The notes beneath the pieces were generated by a model. It was given only the letters and a program-made list of their open reading frames with translations, was not told where the DNA came from and did not search any database. A stretch of DNA of 45,346 bases, taken from positions 1 through 45,346 of the forward strand of contig JAZSDU010000032.1 of NCBI GenBank assembly GCA_045531335.1, written 5' to 3'. Both the position numbers and the translations under genes were made by a program. Source of the DNA: CAG-452 sp045531335 (GTDB lineage Bacteria; Bacillota; Clostridia; TANB77; CAG-508). Below are positions 32,774-40,440 of this stretch, piece by piece (position 1 is the stretch's first letter; every line of letters starts with the position of its first letter).

Positions 32774-33439
32774 ATGTCATTTATAGTAGGAATAGATGGA
32801 CCAGCAGGTAGTGGAAAAGGTACGGTAACAAAGAAAGTAGCAAACAAATTAGGATTAATAAACATAGATACAGGAATTACATATAGATGTGTTGCATTAG
32901 AAGTTTTAAATAAAAATATATCATTAGAAAACGAAGAAGAAATAATAGAAGTTGCAAAGAATATTAAAATAGATATAGATAACACTCCGAATGGAGACAT
33001 TGTATATTTAGGCGGTAAAGATGTTACAAAAGAAATTCGTTCAAAAGAAGTAACAAAAATAGTTTCACCTGTTTCTTCGATAAAAGAAGTAAGGTTTTTA
33101 ATGGTAGATATGCAAAGAAAACTTGCTGAAGGTAAAAATGTTATTATGGAAGGTAGAGATATATGTACATACGTATTTCCTAATGCAGATGTTAAAATAT
33201 ATTTAGATGCAAGTATAGAAGAAAGAGCAAAAAGAAGATATAAAGAAAACCAAGAAAAAAATATAGACATGACATATGACGAGGTTTATGAAAGTATAAG
33301 AAAAAGAGATGAAAATGACAAGACAAAAGAAATAGGAGCATTAAAAACAGCAGAAGATAGTGTGGTTGTAGATACAACTAGTCTTAGCATTGATGAGGTA
33401 GTGGATAAAATTATTGAAATAATTAAGAAAAAAATGTAA
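32774..33439 (+). CDS. cmk: Cytidylate kinase
   Basis: Phosphorylates CMP and dCMP with ATP. 221 residues, normal length. The P-loop GPAGSGKGT is at 9-17. Other motifs are DTGITYRC (the NMP-binding stretch, usually DTGAMYR), EGRDICTYVFPNADVKIYLDA and the lid ERAKRRYKENQE. GRDICT replaces the more common GRDIGT. AAGGAG lies upstream. The cmk-plsC neighbourhood is conserved in Firmicutes. Confidence 0.95.
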   Translation: MSFIVGIDGPAGSGKGTVTKKVANKLGLINIDTGITYRCVALEVLNKNISLENEEEIIEVAKNIKIDIDNTPNGDIVYLGGKDVTKEIRSKEVTKIVSPVSSIKEVRFLMVDMQRKLAEGKNVIMEGRDICTYVFPNADVKIYLDASIEERAKRRYKENQEKNIDMTYDEVYESIRKRDENDKTKEIGALKTAEDSVVVDTTSLSIDEVVDKIIEIIKKKM

Positions 33440-33440
33440 G

Positions 33441-33502
33441 ACGATTCTAAGGACTGTCCCTCTTTTGTCACGAAGGGACACAAGGGGACTGTCCTGAATC
33501 GT
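33441..33502. repeat. GGACTGTCCC-type palindromic repeat
   Basis: Outer ACGATTC (33441-33447) and GAATCGT (33496-33502) enclose GGACTGTCCC and GGGGACTGTCC. Same family as 527-571. Confidence 0.75.
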
Positions 33503-33524
33503 AAATAAATTTTATTGCAAACGT

Positions 33525-33598
33525 TGTAGGGGCCGCGCTCTTGGGCGACCCGCAAAAAAACAATTAATTCTCGGGGCGCCGAGGACTGCGCCCCTACA
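33525..33598. repeat. TGTAGGGGCG-family palindrome, copy 6
   Basis: TGTAGGGGCCGCGCTCTTGG at the left and GCGCCCCTACA at the right form terminal inverted arms around an A-rich centre. The whole cmk-plsC gap is made of two repeats. Confidence 0.78.
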
Positions 33599-33633
33599 GA
33601 TTTAAAAATAATTATGAAGGAGACAATAACAAA

Positions 33634-34230
33634 ATGAAAGAATTTTCAAGAAAGATAGTTAAATTTATATTAAAAATGCTAGTGATAATAGTATATAGAC
33701 CTAAAACAGTAGGGGTTGAAAATATAGAAGAAGGAAAACCTGCATTAATTTGTCCGAACCATGTACATGGTTTGGATTCAGTAGTTATAGTTCTTACCAA
33801 CAAAAGAACTATAAGAGTACTTGCAAAGGAGAGCTTGTTTAAAAATCCAATTTTAAGATGGCTTGCAAGTATATTTGGAGTATATCCTGTAAAACAAAAC
33901 AATAAATCTATGGAAACAATGAAAATATCACTTAAATTATTAAAAAATAACGAGTTGTTATTAATATTCCCAGAGGGAACTAGAAATGGAATGGCAAAAG
34001 GTGTTAAACCAAAGGATGGTGCAATAAAACTTGCAGCAAGAGCAAATGTGCCAATTATCCCAGTTGGAATACAAGGAAGTTTTAAACCTTTTACAAAAGT
34101 AAAATTGAACATAGGAAAACCAATACAGTATAATTTAACTAAAGAAGAATTGAATGATAAAGAAAAATTAAGAGAACTAACAGATGAATTGATGAATGTA
34201 ATTGTAAAATTAAGAGATGAGAAAATTTAA
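33634..34230 (+). CDS. plsC: 1-acyl-sn-glycerol-3-phosphate acyltransferase
   Basis: Makes phosphatidic acid from lysophosphatidate in membrane lipid synthesis. 198 residues. Motif I is NHVHGLD (HxxxxD, catalytic), motif II RVLAKESLFKNPILRW, motif III FPEGTRN, motif IV VPIIPVGIQGS. An N-terminal hydrophobic stretch (FILKMLVIIVYR) attaches it to the membrane. AAGGAG precedes the start. Related acyltransferases on other lysolipids share these motifs, but the position after cmk supports PlsC. Confidence 0.93.
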   Translation: MKEFSRKIVKFILKMLVIIVYRPKTVGVENIEEGKPALICPNHVHGLDSVVIVLTNKRTIRVLAKESLFKNPILRWLASIFGVYPVKQNNKSMETMKISLKLLKNNELLLIFPEGTRNGMAKGVKPKDGAIKLAARANVPIIPVGIQGSFKPFTKVKLNIGKPIQYNLTKEELNDKEKLRELTDELMNVIVKLRDEKI

Positions 34231-34244
34231 AATATTATAAAAAA

Positions 34245-34273
34245 TTGTAAATCTAATAAAAATTGTGTATAAT
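34245..34273 (+). promoter_or_regulatory. Promoter of the candidate ncRNA upstream of the KilA-N gene
   Basis: TTGTAA (34245-34250), 17 nt, TATAAT (34268-34273). Confidence 0.78.
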
Positions 34274-34280
34274 GAATATA

Positions 34281-34458
34281 ATATTAGTAGATGTAAAAAT
34301 ATATCTACTATAACATGTTATTCGCAACGTCACTTGCGAAATATAAATTAGTGAATGAAAAAATGTTAACCGCAGACCTACTTGCGAAATATAAATAAGT
34401 AGGTAAAAATTAAGTTATAGTAATTTAAAAAAGTGGGGCTTAAGGTCTTGCTTTTTTT
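34281..34458 (+). ncRNA. Candidate ncRNA with two hairpins carrying the same loop, about 180 nt
   Basis: This fills the gene-free stretch 34231-34554. Between a good promoter and an intrinsic terminator (34427-34458) lie four structures. First is a 5' hairpin TAGTAGAT/ATCTACTA. Next is hairpin 1, TCACT/AGTGA (34330-34354), and hairpin 2, ACCTACTT/AAGTAGGT (34376-34404). Both display the identical 17-nt ACTTGCGAAATATAAAT (34332-34348, 34380-34396). Last is a closing 9-bp stem TACTATAAC (34306-34314) with GTTATAGTA (34414-34422). TTCGCAA (34321-34327) is complementary to TTGCGAA in both hairpins, allowing a pseudoknot. The closing stem and the 5' hairpin overlap, so they exclude each other. No reading frame is present, and I match it to no known RNA family. 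Confidence 0.68.
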
Positions 34459-34490
34459 ATTGATATTTTTGATAATCTTTAGGGGGTTAC

Positions 34491-34519
34491 TTGACACATA
34501 CAAACAAATGTTTTATAAT
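34491..34519 (+). promoter_or_regulatory. Consensus promoter of the KilA-N gene
   Basis: TTGACA (34491-34496), 17 nt, TATAAT (34514-34519), 35 nt before the start. Confidence 0.9.
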
Positions 34520-34554
34520 GCAAATTGAATTTATAGAGAGTGGAAGTGATATTT

Positions 34555-35427
34555 ATGAAGAAAGAAATAATACAAACAAAAATAAAAGTAAAAGATAATC
34601 TAGTAAGTCTTATGAGAGTAGGAGATATAGATTATATTTCATTGACTGATTTAGCACGATATAAAAATCCTTTAACACCTGGAGATGTTGTTATAAAATG
34701 GATGAGTAATAAAAGTTCATTTGATTTTTATTGCTTATGGGAAGAACTTTCAAATCCAAAATTTAAACTAGCGGAATCTCGCGAGTTTAAAAATGATGCT
34801 GGAATGCAATCTTTCACGATGAGCCCATCTAGATGGATTAAGGAAACGAATGCAATTGGTTTTGTTTCTAAGAGAGGAAAATATGAAGGTGGAACTTTTG
34901 CACATCCAGATATTGCCTTAGAGTTTGCGTCTTGGATAGATTCGGCGTTTAAACTACACTTGATAAAAGAATTTGAGAGATTAAAACGAAATGAAAGTTA
35001 TCAAAATAAAGTAGAATGGTCAGTGAGAAGAGAACTTGCAAAAACAAATTACAGAATACACACTGACAGTATAAAAGAAAATTTAGTTCCTGCACTTACT
35101 GAAAAACAAAAATTATATGTTTATGCAAATGAAGCAGATGTTTTAAATGTTGCCTTGTTTGGCATGACTGCAAAGGAATGGAAAGATGAAAATCCTACTT
35201 TAGAGGGGAACATGAGAGATTATGCAAATATAATTCAGCTGGTTATTTTGGTAAATCTTGAAAATCTTAATGCTCAAATGATAAAAGATGGTTTTACGCA
35301 AAAAGACAGATTAGAGAAATTAAATGCAATAGCTAAAGAACAATATATCATTTTGTATGATAGTAATAGTATTAAAAAGATTGAATCGCTGGACAACAAA
35401 AAAGACTTGAAAAGATTAGAAAAATAA
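34555..35427 (+). CDS. KilA-N domain protein
   Basis: 290 residues. The N-terminal half is a KilA-N domain, a DNA-binding fold common in phages and large DNA viruses: YISLTDLARYKNPLTPGDVV, IKWMSNKSSFDFYCLWEEL, ESREFKNDAGMQSFTMSPSR and FAHPDIALEFASWIDSAFKL. The C-terminal half is mostly helical and basic, with TEKQKLYVYANEADVLNVAL, a stretch common in chromosomal KilA-N proteins. The frame is open to GTG 34540, but ATG 34555 is 6 nt after GGAAGTG. It has its own strong promoter and follows a structured ncRNA unit. A phage or accessory origin is likely; the function is not established. Confidence 0.85.
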   Translation: MKKEIIQTKIKVKDNLVSLMRVGDIDYISLTDLARYKNPLTPGDVVIKWMSNKSSFDFYCLWEELSNPKFKLAESREFKNDAGMQSFTMSPSRWIKETNAIGFVSKRGKYEGGTFAHPDIALEFASWIDSAFKLHLIKEFERLKRNESYQNKVEWSVRRELAKTNYRIHTDSIKENLVPALTEKQKLYVYANEADVLNVALFGMTAKEWKDENPTLEGNMRDYANIIQLVILVNLENLNAQMIKDGFTQKDRLEKLNAIAKEQYIILYDSNSIKKIESLDNKKDLKRLEK

Positions 35428-35475
35428 AAATTGATAGTAATAAATTGTAAGAGATGAGAAAATTTAAAAGAAAAA

Positions 35476-35510
35476 CCCATCAAGCTCAAGAGAACTCGAT
35501 GGGAAAAAAT
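35476..35510 (+). terminator. Terminator of the KilA-N gene
   Basis: CCCATCAAG..CTCGATGGG stem followed by AAAAAATTATTT; the A-rich tail makes it weaker as a plus-strand terminator. Confidence 0.5.
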
Positions 35511-35563
35511 TATTTGTGTAGCTCCTCTTTAATTCACATAAAAAGTCAAAAAATGAATTAACC

Positions 35564-35592
35564 AATGGACGTTCTTGTAAAGAACGTCCATT
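35564..35592. terminator. Perfect 13-bp hairpin
   Basis: AATGGACGTTCTT, loop GTA, AAGAACGTCCATT, then ATAATTTTAG. It probably ends plus-strand transcription before the convergent lipoprotein gene. Confidence 0.7.
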
Positions 35593-35618
35593 ATAATTTT
35601 AGAAAACAAAAAAAGAAA

Positions 35619-35654
35619 GACCCCTAGTACCGCTCGTTTTCAAGCGGTGGGGTC
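35619..35654 (-). terminator. Terminator of the lipoprotein gene
   Basis: On the minus strand GACCCCACCGCT, loop, AGCGGTACTAGGGGTC is followed by TTTCTTTTTTTG. The stem is long and GC-rich. Confidence 0.88.
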
Positions 35655-35670
35655 AAACTGAGGGAGAGGG

Positions 35671-36132
35671 TTATTCTTGTGTTGTTGCAGCTTCGGGTGC
35701 AGTTACCCAATAATTGCCGCAACGGAAGAATATTCGCTCGGTGCCGTCCGAACACTTCCCAACATAAATGTCAGGAATCCCTTCAACTCCGTTAAGGAGG
35801 AGGGTATAGATACCGATCCCAGTATCTTTTTCATACTTGATAAGGTTGGGATGAGATATCTCATACAGCTCAGCGACAACTCCTGCTGAGGAGATTTGGC
35901 CTTCTGCAGGCAATGTTTCGTAGCAGAGCCAGTCGCCCTGCACAACAACCTTGCCATTGGCAGTGTGTCCAGGCGTTTGCCAGTCTTTTTCCCATGCTGA
36001 GGTCGCGTCCAAATCAGCTTGAGTGGCCGATAAATGCTGGTTACTGTTATAAAGATTACATGAAAGGATTATAATAGTAACGATAAGGACAAAAAGAACT
36101 ACGGATAAAAAGATAATTGTTGTTTTTTTCAT
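35671..36132 (-). CDS. Putative lipoprotein of unknown function, GC-rich
   Basis: 153 residues. It starts MKKTTIIFLSVVLFVLIVTI and IILSC forms a plausible lipobox, so the Cys at about 25 may be lipidated; otherwise it is a membrane-anchored protein. The outside part is small and beta-rich (GKVVVQGDWLCYETLP, IGIYTLLLNGVEGIPDIYVG, FFRCGNYWVTAPEA) and has three further Cys. Its base composition is near 50% GC by eye against about 30% for its neighbours, and it uses codons such as CCG, GCC and CTC that are rare nearby, so recent transfer is likely. AAGGAGAT precedes the start. I recognise no family. Confidence 0.72.
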   Translation of the reverse strand: MKKTTIIFLSVVLFVLIVTIIILSCNLYNSNQHLSATQADLDATSAWEKDWQTPGHTANGKVVVQGDWLCYETLPAEGQISSAGVVAELYEISHPNLIKYEKDTGIGIYTLLLNGVEGIPDIYVGKCSDGTERIFFRCGNYWVTAPEAATTQE

Positions 36133-36172
36133 TAAGAAGATCTCCTTTTTTATATAATTTTTAATGTACTAT

Positions 36173-36210
36173 TGTATCCCGAATCGTTCTCCCTCGATAA
36201 CTTGGATACA
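36173..36210. repeat. Inverted repeat between the lipoprotein and typA genes
   Basis: TGTATCC (36173-36179) and GGATACA (36204-36210) enclose a GC-richer core with CGA..TCG. It lies in the divergent intergenic region and could be an operator or the end of the transferred segment. Confidence 0.4.
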
Positions 36211-36250
36211 CTTTAATTTTACCACATTATGTAAAAACAAGCAAGTTTTG

Positions 36251-36280
36251 TTGACAAATACAGACTTTTTAAGGTATAAT
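36251..36280 (+). promoter_or_regulatory. Promoter of typA
   Basis: TTGACA (36251-36256), 18 nt, TATAAT (36275-36280), about 58 nt before the start. Confidence 0.82.
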
Positions 36281-36338
36281 TAATTGTTGAATTTAATTTA
36301 TTAATAATAAAAAATAAATAGATAGAGGGGATTAAAAA

Positions 36339-38147
36339 ATGAATAATCAAAAAATTAGAAATGTAGCAATTATAGCACACGTTGACCATGGAAAAACAAC
36401 TTTAGTAGATAGTCTACTTAGACAAAGTGGTACTTTTAGAGATAATGAACAAGTACAAGAAAGAGTAATGGATTCAAACGATATAGAAAAAGAAAGAGGT
36501 ATTACAATACTTGCTAAGAATACAGCAGTAATGTATAACGACATAAAAATAAATATAGTAGATACACCTGGACATGCTGATTTTGGTGGAGAAGTTGAGC
36601 GTGTTTTAAAAATGGTTGATGGTGTACTTTTATTAGTTGATGCTTTTGAAGGTGCAATGCCTCAAACAAGAGAAGTTCTTAAAAAAGCATTAGCATTAGA
36701 TTTAAAACCAATTGTAGTAATAAATAAAATAGATAGACCTGGTGCAACTCCATACAAAGTTGTAGACCAAGTTCTAGAGTTGTTTATAGAACTTGGAGCA
36801 AATGATGACCAACTAGAATTTCCAGTAGTATATGCTTCTGCGAGAGATGGAATTGCAAAACTTAATTTAGATGAAGAATCAAATAACATGAAATGCATAT
36901 TTGAAACAATAGTTAATAATATTGAACCACCTAAATGCGATGAAGAAGGACCTATGCAAATGCTAGTTTCTAACATAGATTATGATGACTATGTTGGAAG
37001 AATAGCAGTAGGAAGAATTGAAAGAGGAGAAATAAAAACTGGAATGTCTGTCGCTGTATGTAAACATGATAAAGTAGAAAATGCTAAAATTATGAAAGTA
37101 TATACATACAAAGGGCTAAAAAAAGAAGAAGTAGAAATTGCTAAAGCTGGAGATATAGTAGAAATATCAGGTATAACAAATATAAATATTGGAGAAACAA
37201 TATGTGATATTAATAATCCTGAAAAAATAGAATTTGTAAACATAGATGAACCAACAGTTACAATGACATTTTCAGTTAATAATGGACCTTTAGCAGGAAA
37301 AGAAGGAGAATTTATAACATCAAGACATATAAGAGATAGATTATTCAAAGAATTAGAAAGAAATGTTTCTTTAAGAGTAAAAGAAACAGAAACACCAGAT
37401 TCTTATGAAGTAGCAGGACGTGGAGAATTACATCTATCAGTTCTTATAGAAAACATGAGAAGAGAAGGATTTGAACTTTTAGTGTCTCGTCCAAGAGTTA
37501 TTTTTAAAGAAATAAATGGAGAAAAATGTGAACCAATAGAAAGATTAGTTGTAAATGTTCCAGATGATTGTATAGGAAATGTAATAGAAAAATTAGGAAA
37601 AAGAAAAGCTGAAATGGTAAATATGGAACCGGCTGAAGACGGACATACAAAAATAGAATTTAGGATTCCAGCAAGGGGAATTATAGGATATAGAACTGAA
37701 TTCCTAACAGATACTAAAGGAGAAGGCGTTATGAATCACATATTTGATTCTTATGAGCCTTATAAAGGAGATGTAGTATCAAGAGTAAGAGGAACAATAG
37801 TTGCATTTGAAGCAGGAAAAGCAATTACTTATGGATTATACAATGCACAAGATAAAGGCGATTTATTTATAGGTCCTGGAACAGAAGTTTATGAAGGAAT
37901 GATAGTAGGACTAAATTCAAGAGGAGAAGATCTAGCTGTTAATGTATGTAAAGAAAAACATTTAACAAACACAAGAGCTTCAGGTTCTGATGATGCATTA
38001 AGATTGGTTCCACCAATGCAAATGAGTTTAGAAAAAGCAATTGAATTTATACAAGATGATGAACTTGTTGAAATAACACCACAAAGCATAAGATTAAGAA
38101 AGAAAATATTAAACAACAAAGAAAGAGAAAGAGCAGCAAGAAAATAA
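36339..38147 (+). CDS. typA: Ribosome-associated GTPase TypA/BipA
   Basis: An elongation-factor-like GTPase that binds the ribosome and aids 50S assembly and growth under stress. 602 residues, the usual length. G1 is AHVDHGKTTL, G2 region RGITILAKN, G3 DTPGHADFGGEVER, G4 NKID. Domain II, the EF-G-like domains and the TypA-specific C-terminal domain (RGIIGYRTEFLTDTKGEG, NTRASGSDDALRL) follow. GAGGGG stands before the start. The next gene begins 14 nt after the stop, so typA may head an operon running to the U32 gene. Confidence 0.97.
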   Translation: MNNQKIRNVAIIAHVDHGKTTLVDSLLRQSGTFRDNEQVQERVMDSNDIEKERGITILAKNTAVMYNDIKINIVDTPGHADFGGEVERVLKMVDGVLLLVDAFEGAMPQTREVLKKALALDLKPIVVINKIDRPGATPYKVVDQVLELFIELGANDDQLEFPVVYASARDGIAKLNLDEESNNMKCIFETIVNNIEPPKCDEEGPMQMLVSNIDYDDYVGRIAVGRIERGEIKTGMSVAVCKHDKVENAKIMKVYTYKGLKKEEVEIAKAGDIVEISGITNINIGETICDINNPEKIEFVNIDEPTVTMTFSVNNGPLAGKEGEFITSRHIRDRLFKELERNVSLRVKETETPDSYEVAGRGELHLSVLIENMRREGFELLVSRPRVIFKEINGEKCEPIERLVVNVPDDCIGNVIEKLGKRKAEMVNMEPAEDGHTKIEFRIPARGIIGYRTEFLTDTKGEGVMNHIFDSYEPYKGDVVSRVRGTIVAFEAGKAITYGLYNAQDKGDLFIGPGTEVYEGMIVGLNSRGEDLAVNVCKEKHLTNTRASGSDDALRLVPPMQMSLEKAIEFIQDDELVEITPQSIRLRKKILNNKERERAARK

Positions 38148-38161
38148 AGTGGAGGATAATC

Positions 38162-38578
38162 ATGAATAAAAGGAATATGAAAAATGATTTAAATACATAT
38201 AAAATAGGCGGAGGAAGAAGAGCTGGAATATTTTCTGATTATCCTTTAAAGAGAGAAAAAGAAGAGAATCCAGCAGATAAGGATAAAGAAAACAGAACAA
38301 AGGTTATAAAACAAATTGAGAAATATATAAGTGAAGGGAAAACTTTAGATGAGGCATTGGATTGTATATGCCCTAAAAATGAAGAAGATGAATATATAAA
38401 CACTGAATATGCTATGCCATTTGAATATTTAACAAAAAATGGCCTAGATATAAGAAATATATTTAAATCTTGGTATGAATCATATCAAAAAAGATTAAAC
38501 AGACCGATTAATTGGGTTACTGGCGGAAGTAAGAACGCTAATTTTGAGGAAATTGGAGAAGATGATGGATCTAGATAA
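38162..38578 (+). CDS. Conserved-looking unknown protein, 138 residues
   Basis: A soluble, charged protein with no signal peptide or membrane segment. The N-terminus is basic and Gly-rich (YKIGGGRRAGIF), the middle is a charged helix (EENPADKDKENRTKVIKQIEKY) and the C-terminal half contains LDEALDCICPKNEEDEYINT and NGLDIRNIFKSWYESYQKRL. GGAGG lies 6 nt upstream. Its end overlaps the start of the methyltransferase gene by 14-17 nt, so translation is coupled. I recognise no family. Confidence 0.7.
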   Translation: MNKRNMKNDLNTYKIGGGRRAGIFSDYPLKREKEENPADKDKENRTKVIKQIEKYISEGKTLDEALDCICPKNEEDEYINTEYAMPFEYLTKNGLDIRNIFKSWYESYQKRLNRPINWVTGGSKNANFEEIGEDDGSR

Positions 38579-39146
38579 AATCAAACAAAAAGCTTTAGAT
38601 GAGCATATTCCAATTATAATGGATGATACATTAGAAGTGATTAAGAATATTTTATTAAACGAAAAACCAAAAAGAATATTAGAACTAGGAACTGCAACAG
38701 GTTATTCATCTATATGTTTTTCTAACATATTGAACGACGATGTTTATATAGATACAATTGAATTAGATGAAAACAGAGCAAATGAAGCAATTGGAAATAT
38801 AAAAGCATTAGGATTAGAAAAAAACATAAATGTAATAAAAGGAAATGCAGTTGATGTGCTTCCAACTTTAACTGAAAAATATGATATATTTTTTATAGAT
38901 GCAGCAAAAGGAAAGTATCCAATATTTTTGCAAGAAGCAATAAGACTTTCTAGAAAAGGAAGTATAATACTTGCTGATAATATATTATACAAGGGTTATG
39001 TTATGAGTGATTATAATAAACACAAACAAAGAACAGCAGTAAGAAACCTAAGAGAATATATTAAGGAATCTACAGAAGATAAAAAATTACAAACAGAGAT
39101 TTTAGAAGTAGGAGATGGCTTAGCAATAAGTAAAGTGCTAGCATAA
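38565..39146 (+). CDS. trmR: SAM-dependent O-methyltransferase, TrmR-like
   Basis: 193 residues with the COMT-type O-methyltransferase fold: ILELGTATGYSSICF (SAM-binding motif I), IDTIELDENRANEA (acidic residue for the ribose), FFIDAAKGKYP and ILADNILYKGYV. In Bacillus, TrmR (YrrM) methylates 5-hydroxyuridine at tRNA position 34 to 5-methoxyuridine, and its operon holds the U32 proteins TrhP1/P2. Here a U32 gene lies two genes on, which supports this role over a small-molecule substrate. ATG 38562 and ATG 38565 both fit; 38565 has the better 6-nt spacing from GGAG. TTG 38544 is less likely. Confidence 0.78.
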   Translation: MDLDKIKQKALDEHIPIIMDDTLEVIKNILLNEKPKRILELGTATGYSSICFSNILNDDVYIDTIELDENRANEAIGNIKALGLEKNINVIKGNAVDVLPTLTEKYDIFFIDAAKGKYPIFLQEAIRLSRKGSIILADNILYKGYVMSDYNKHKQRTAVRNLREYIKESTEDKKLQTEILEVGDGLAISKVLA

Positions 39147-39155
39147 GGAGTAAAT

Positions 39156-40406
39156 ATGAATCAAAATGAGAGAAGAAGAAAATTTGCTGAGCAATTTGCA
39201 GTAAATGTGAATGAAATTCAAATTAAAAAAATTATTGAACAATTTGCAGTGCAAACAGCAAAAATAAGAGATTTTAAAAAAGAAACTGAAGAAATGAAAC
39301 CTTCAATAGAAGAATTAGCTAATGGATATAGAAGTTATGTATCCGATTTGGGTGGAGGTTTTTTAGAAATTGCAGAAACATATAACGAAGCTTTACAAAT
39401 TGCAAGACTTAATGGAATTATAAAAAACGTAAAATTGAAAGCAAGAATAAAGGATTTTTCTAGTTCTATTTCGAATACAGACAAAAAATTGCTAGATGAT
39501 ATGTTTGGGATAGAAATAGTTACGGGTAAAAAGGTCGAAAATTCAAAATTAGAGAATTCAGACTTAGAAAAAGCAGAATTTGAAAAAGAAATATTAATAC
39601 TATTTAATCATTTATTGTTTGATATAAATAAAGATAAAATATATAATAAAAAATCTGGATATAATGCATATCATGGTATGGGAGACTTTTCGCCTAAAGA
39701 AGGAGATTTAAAGGGAACAATAAAAAAGGTAATTAGAGAAACAAAAACAAGAGAATATAAATATTCAAAAAGTGAACCTAAATATAATAGCCAAAAAAAT
39801 ATGGTTAATGTTTTTCCTAGATTAATAAAATATATAAACAATAAAAGGAATTTAGAAAGGCTTACAGATACTTTATCAGAAATGATAGAATATATGAAAA
39901 CAATAAACATATCAAAAGAAAACACACCTATTATAGAATTTCATTTTTTAACAACTGAAGTTGAAAAAGAAGCAATAGACGGTGGAGCAAGTCATTCTAA
40001 ATATAAAAAAATAAATCCAACTCTAATAGAAAAGTACTTTTTAGATGGAAGACTAATAAGGGGAATAAATGCTCCATGGAAATTTGAGTCAAATGGAGAA
40101 AAACTTGAACTACAAGATGTTTATAAAACATTTATAGAAAATTATCCTTTTTTGGGAGATGAAATAGAACAAAAGAAACAACTAGGTAGAGATGAAAGAG
40201 AAAGAGAGAGAATGTCTAAATTTGATAGATTAACAGCAACACAGTTTCCTTTTTTAAGAAAATATTTGAATCCTAATAATAATTATGATAAAAATATAGA
40301 TGAAAATTGGGGATTTCTAAAGGCAATGATAGTTGCAAACAGAATAGATTTTAATGATAAATCACCAAAGTCAATAGAGGATGAAATAGTAAATTATGTA
40401 GGATAG
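39156..40406 (+). CDS. Divergent RelA/SpoT-like nucleotidyltransferase-fold protein
   Basis: 416 residues, hitherto best called hypothetical. A scattered but ordered set of residues matches the (p)ppGpp synthetase domain. KARIKD (95-100) corresponds to the K-x-R-x-K strand, LLDDMFGIEIVT (112-123) to the D-x-x-G-I-R-I stretch with the metal Asp, KKSGYNAYHG (165-174) to N-G-Y-R-S-x-H, and IIEFHFLTTEV (259-269) to V-E-I-Q-I-R-T with the catalytic Glu. ASHSKYKK (278-285) corresponds to the H-x-x-Y-K end. About 85 residues stand between the GYxxxH and EFHFLT parts, much more than in small synthetases. The start follows AAGGAG, 9 nt after trmR. Activity is unproven; the Arg of GIRI is Glu here. Confidence 0.55.
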   Translation: MNQNERRRKFAEQFAVNVNEIQIKKIIEQFAVQTAKIRDFKKETEEMKPSIEELANGYRSYVSDLGGGFLEIAETYNEALQIARLNGIIKNVKLKARIKDFSSSISNTDKKLLDDMFGIEIVTGKKVENSKLENSDLEKAEFEKEILILFNHLLFDINKDKIYNKKSGYNAYHGMGDFSPKEGDLKGTIKKVIRETKTREYKYSKSEPKYNSQKNMVNVFPRLIKYINNKRNLERLTDTLSEMIEYMKTINISKENTPIIEFHFLTTEVEKEAIDGGASHSKYKKINPTLIEKYFLDGRLIRGINAPWKFESNGEKLELQDVYKTFIENYPFLGDEIEQKKQLGRDERERERMSKFDRLTATQFPFLRKYLNPNNNYDKNIDENWGFLKAMIVANRIDFNDKSPKSIEDEIVNYVG

Positions 40407-40440
40407 TAGTAATTATAAAGATGTATGGAGGAGCAAATAA

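Noticed and set aside
34281..35427. A type III toxin-antitoxin locus
   Set aside because: The ncRNA has two repeat-like hairpins and a terminator before a gene, but the protein is KilA-N, not a ToxN/CptN/TenpN-type RNase, and has its own consensus promoter.
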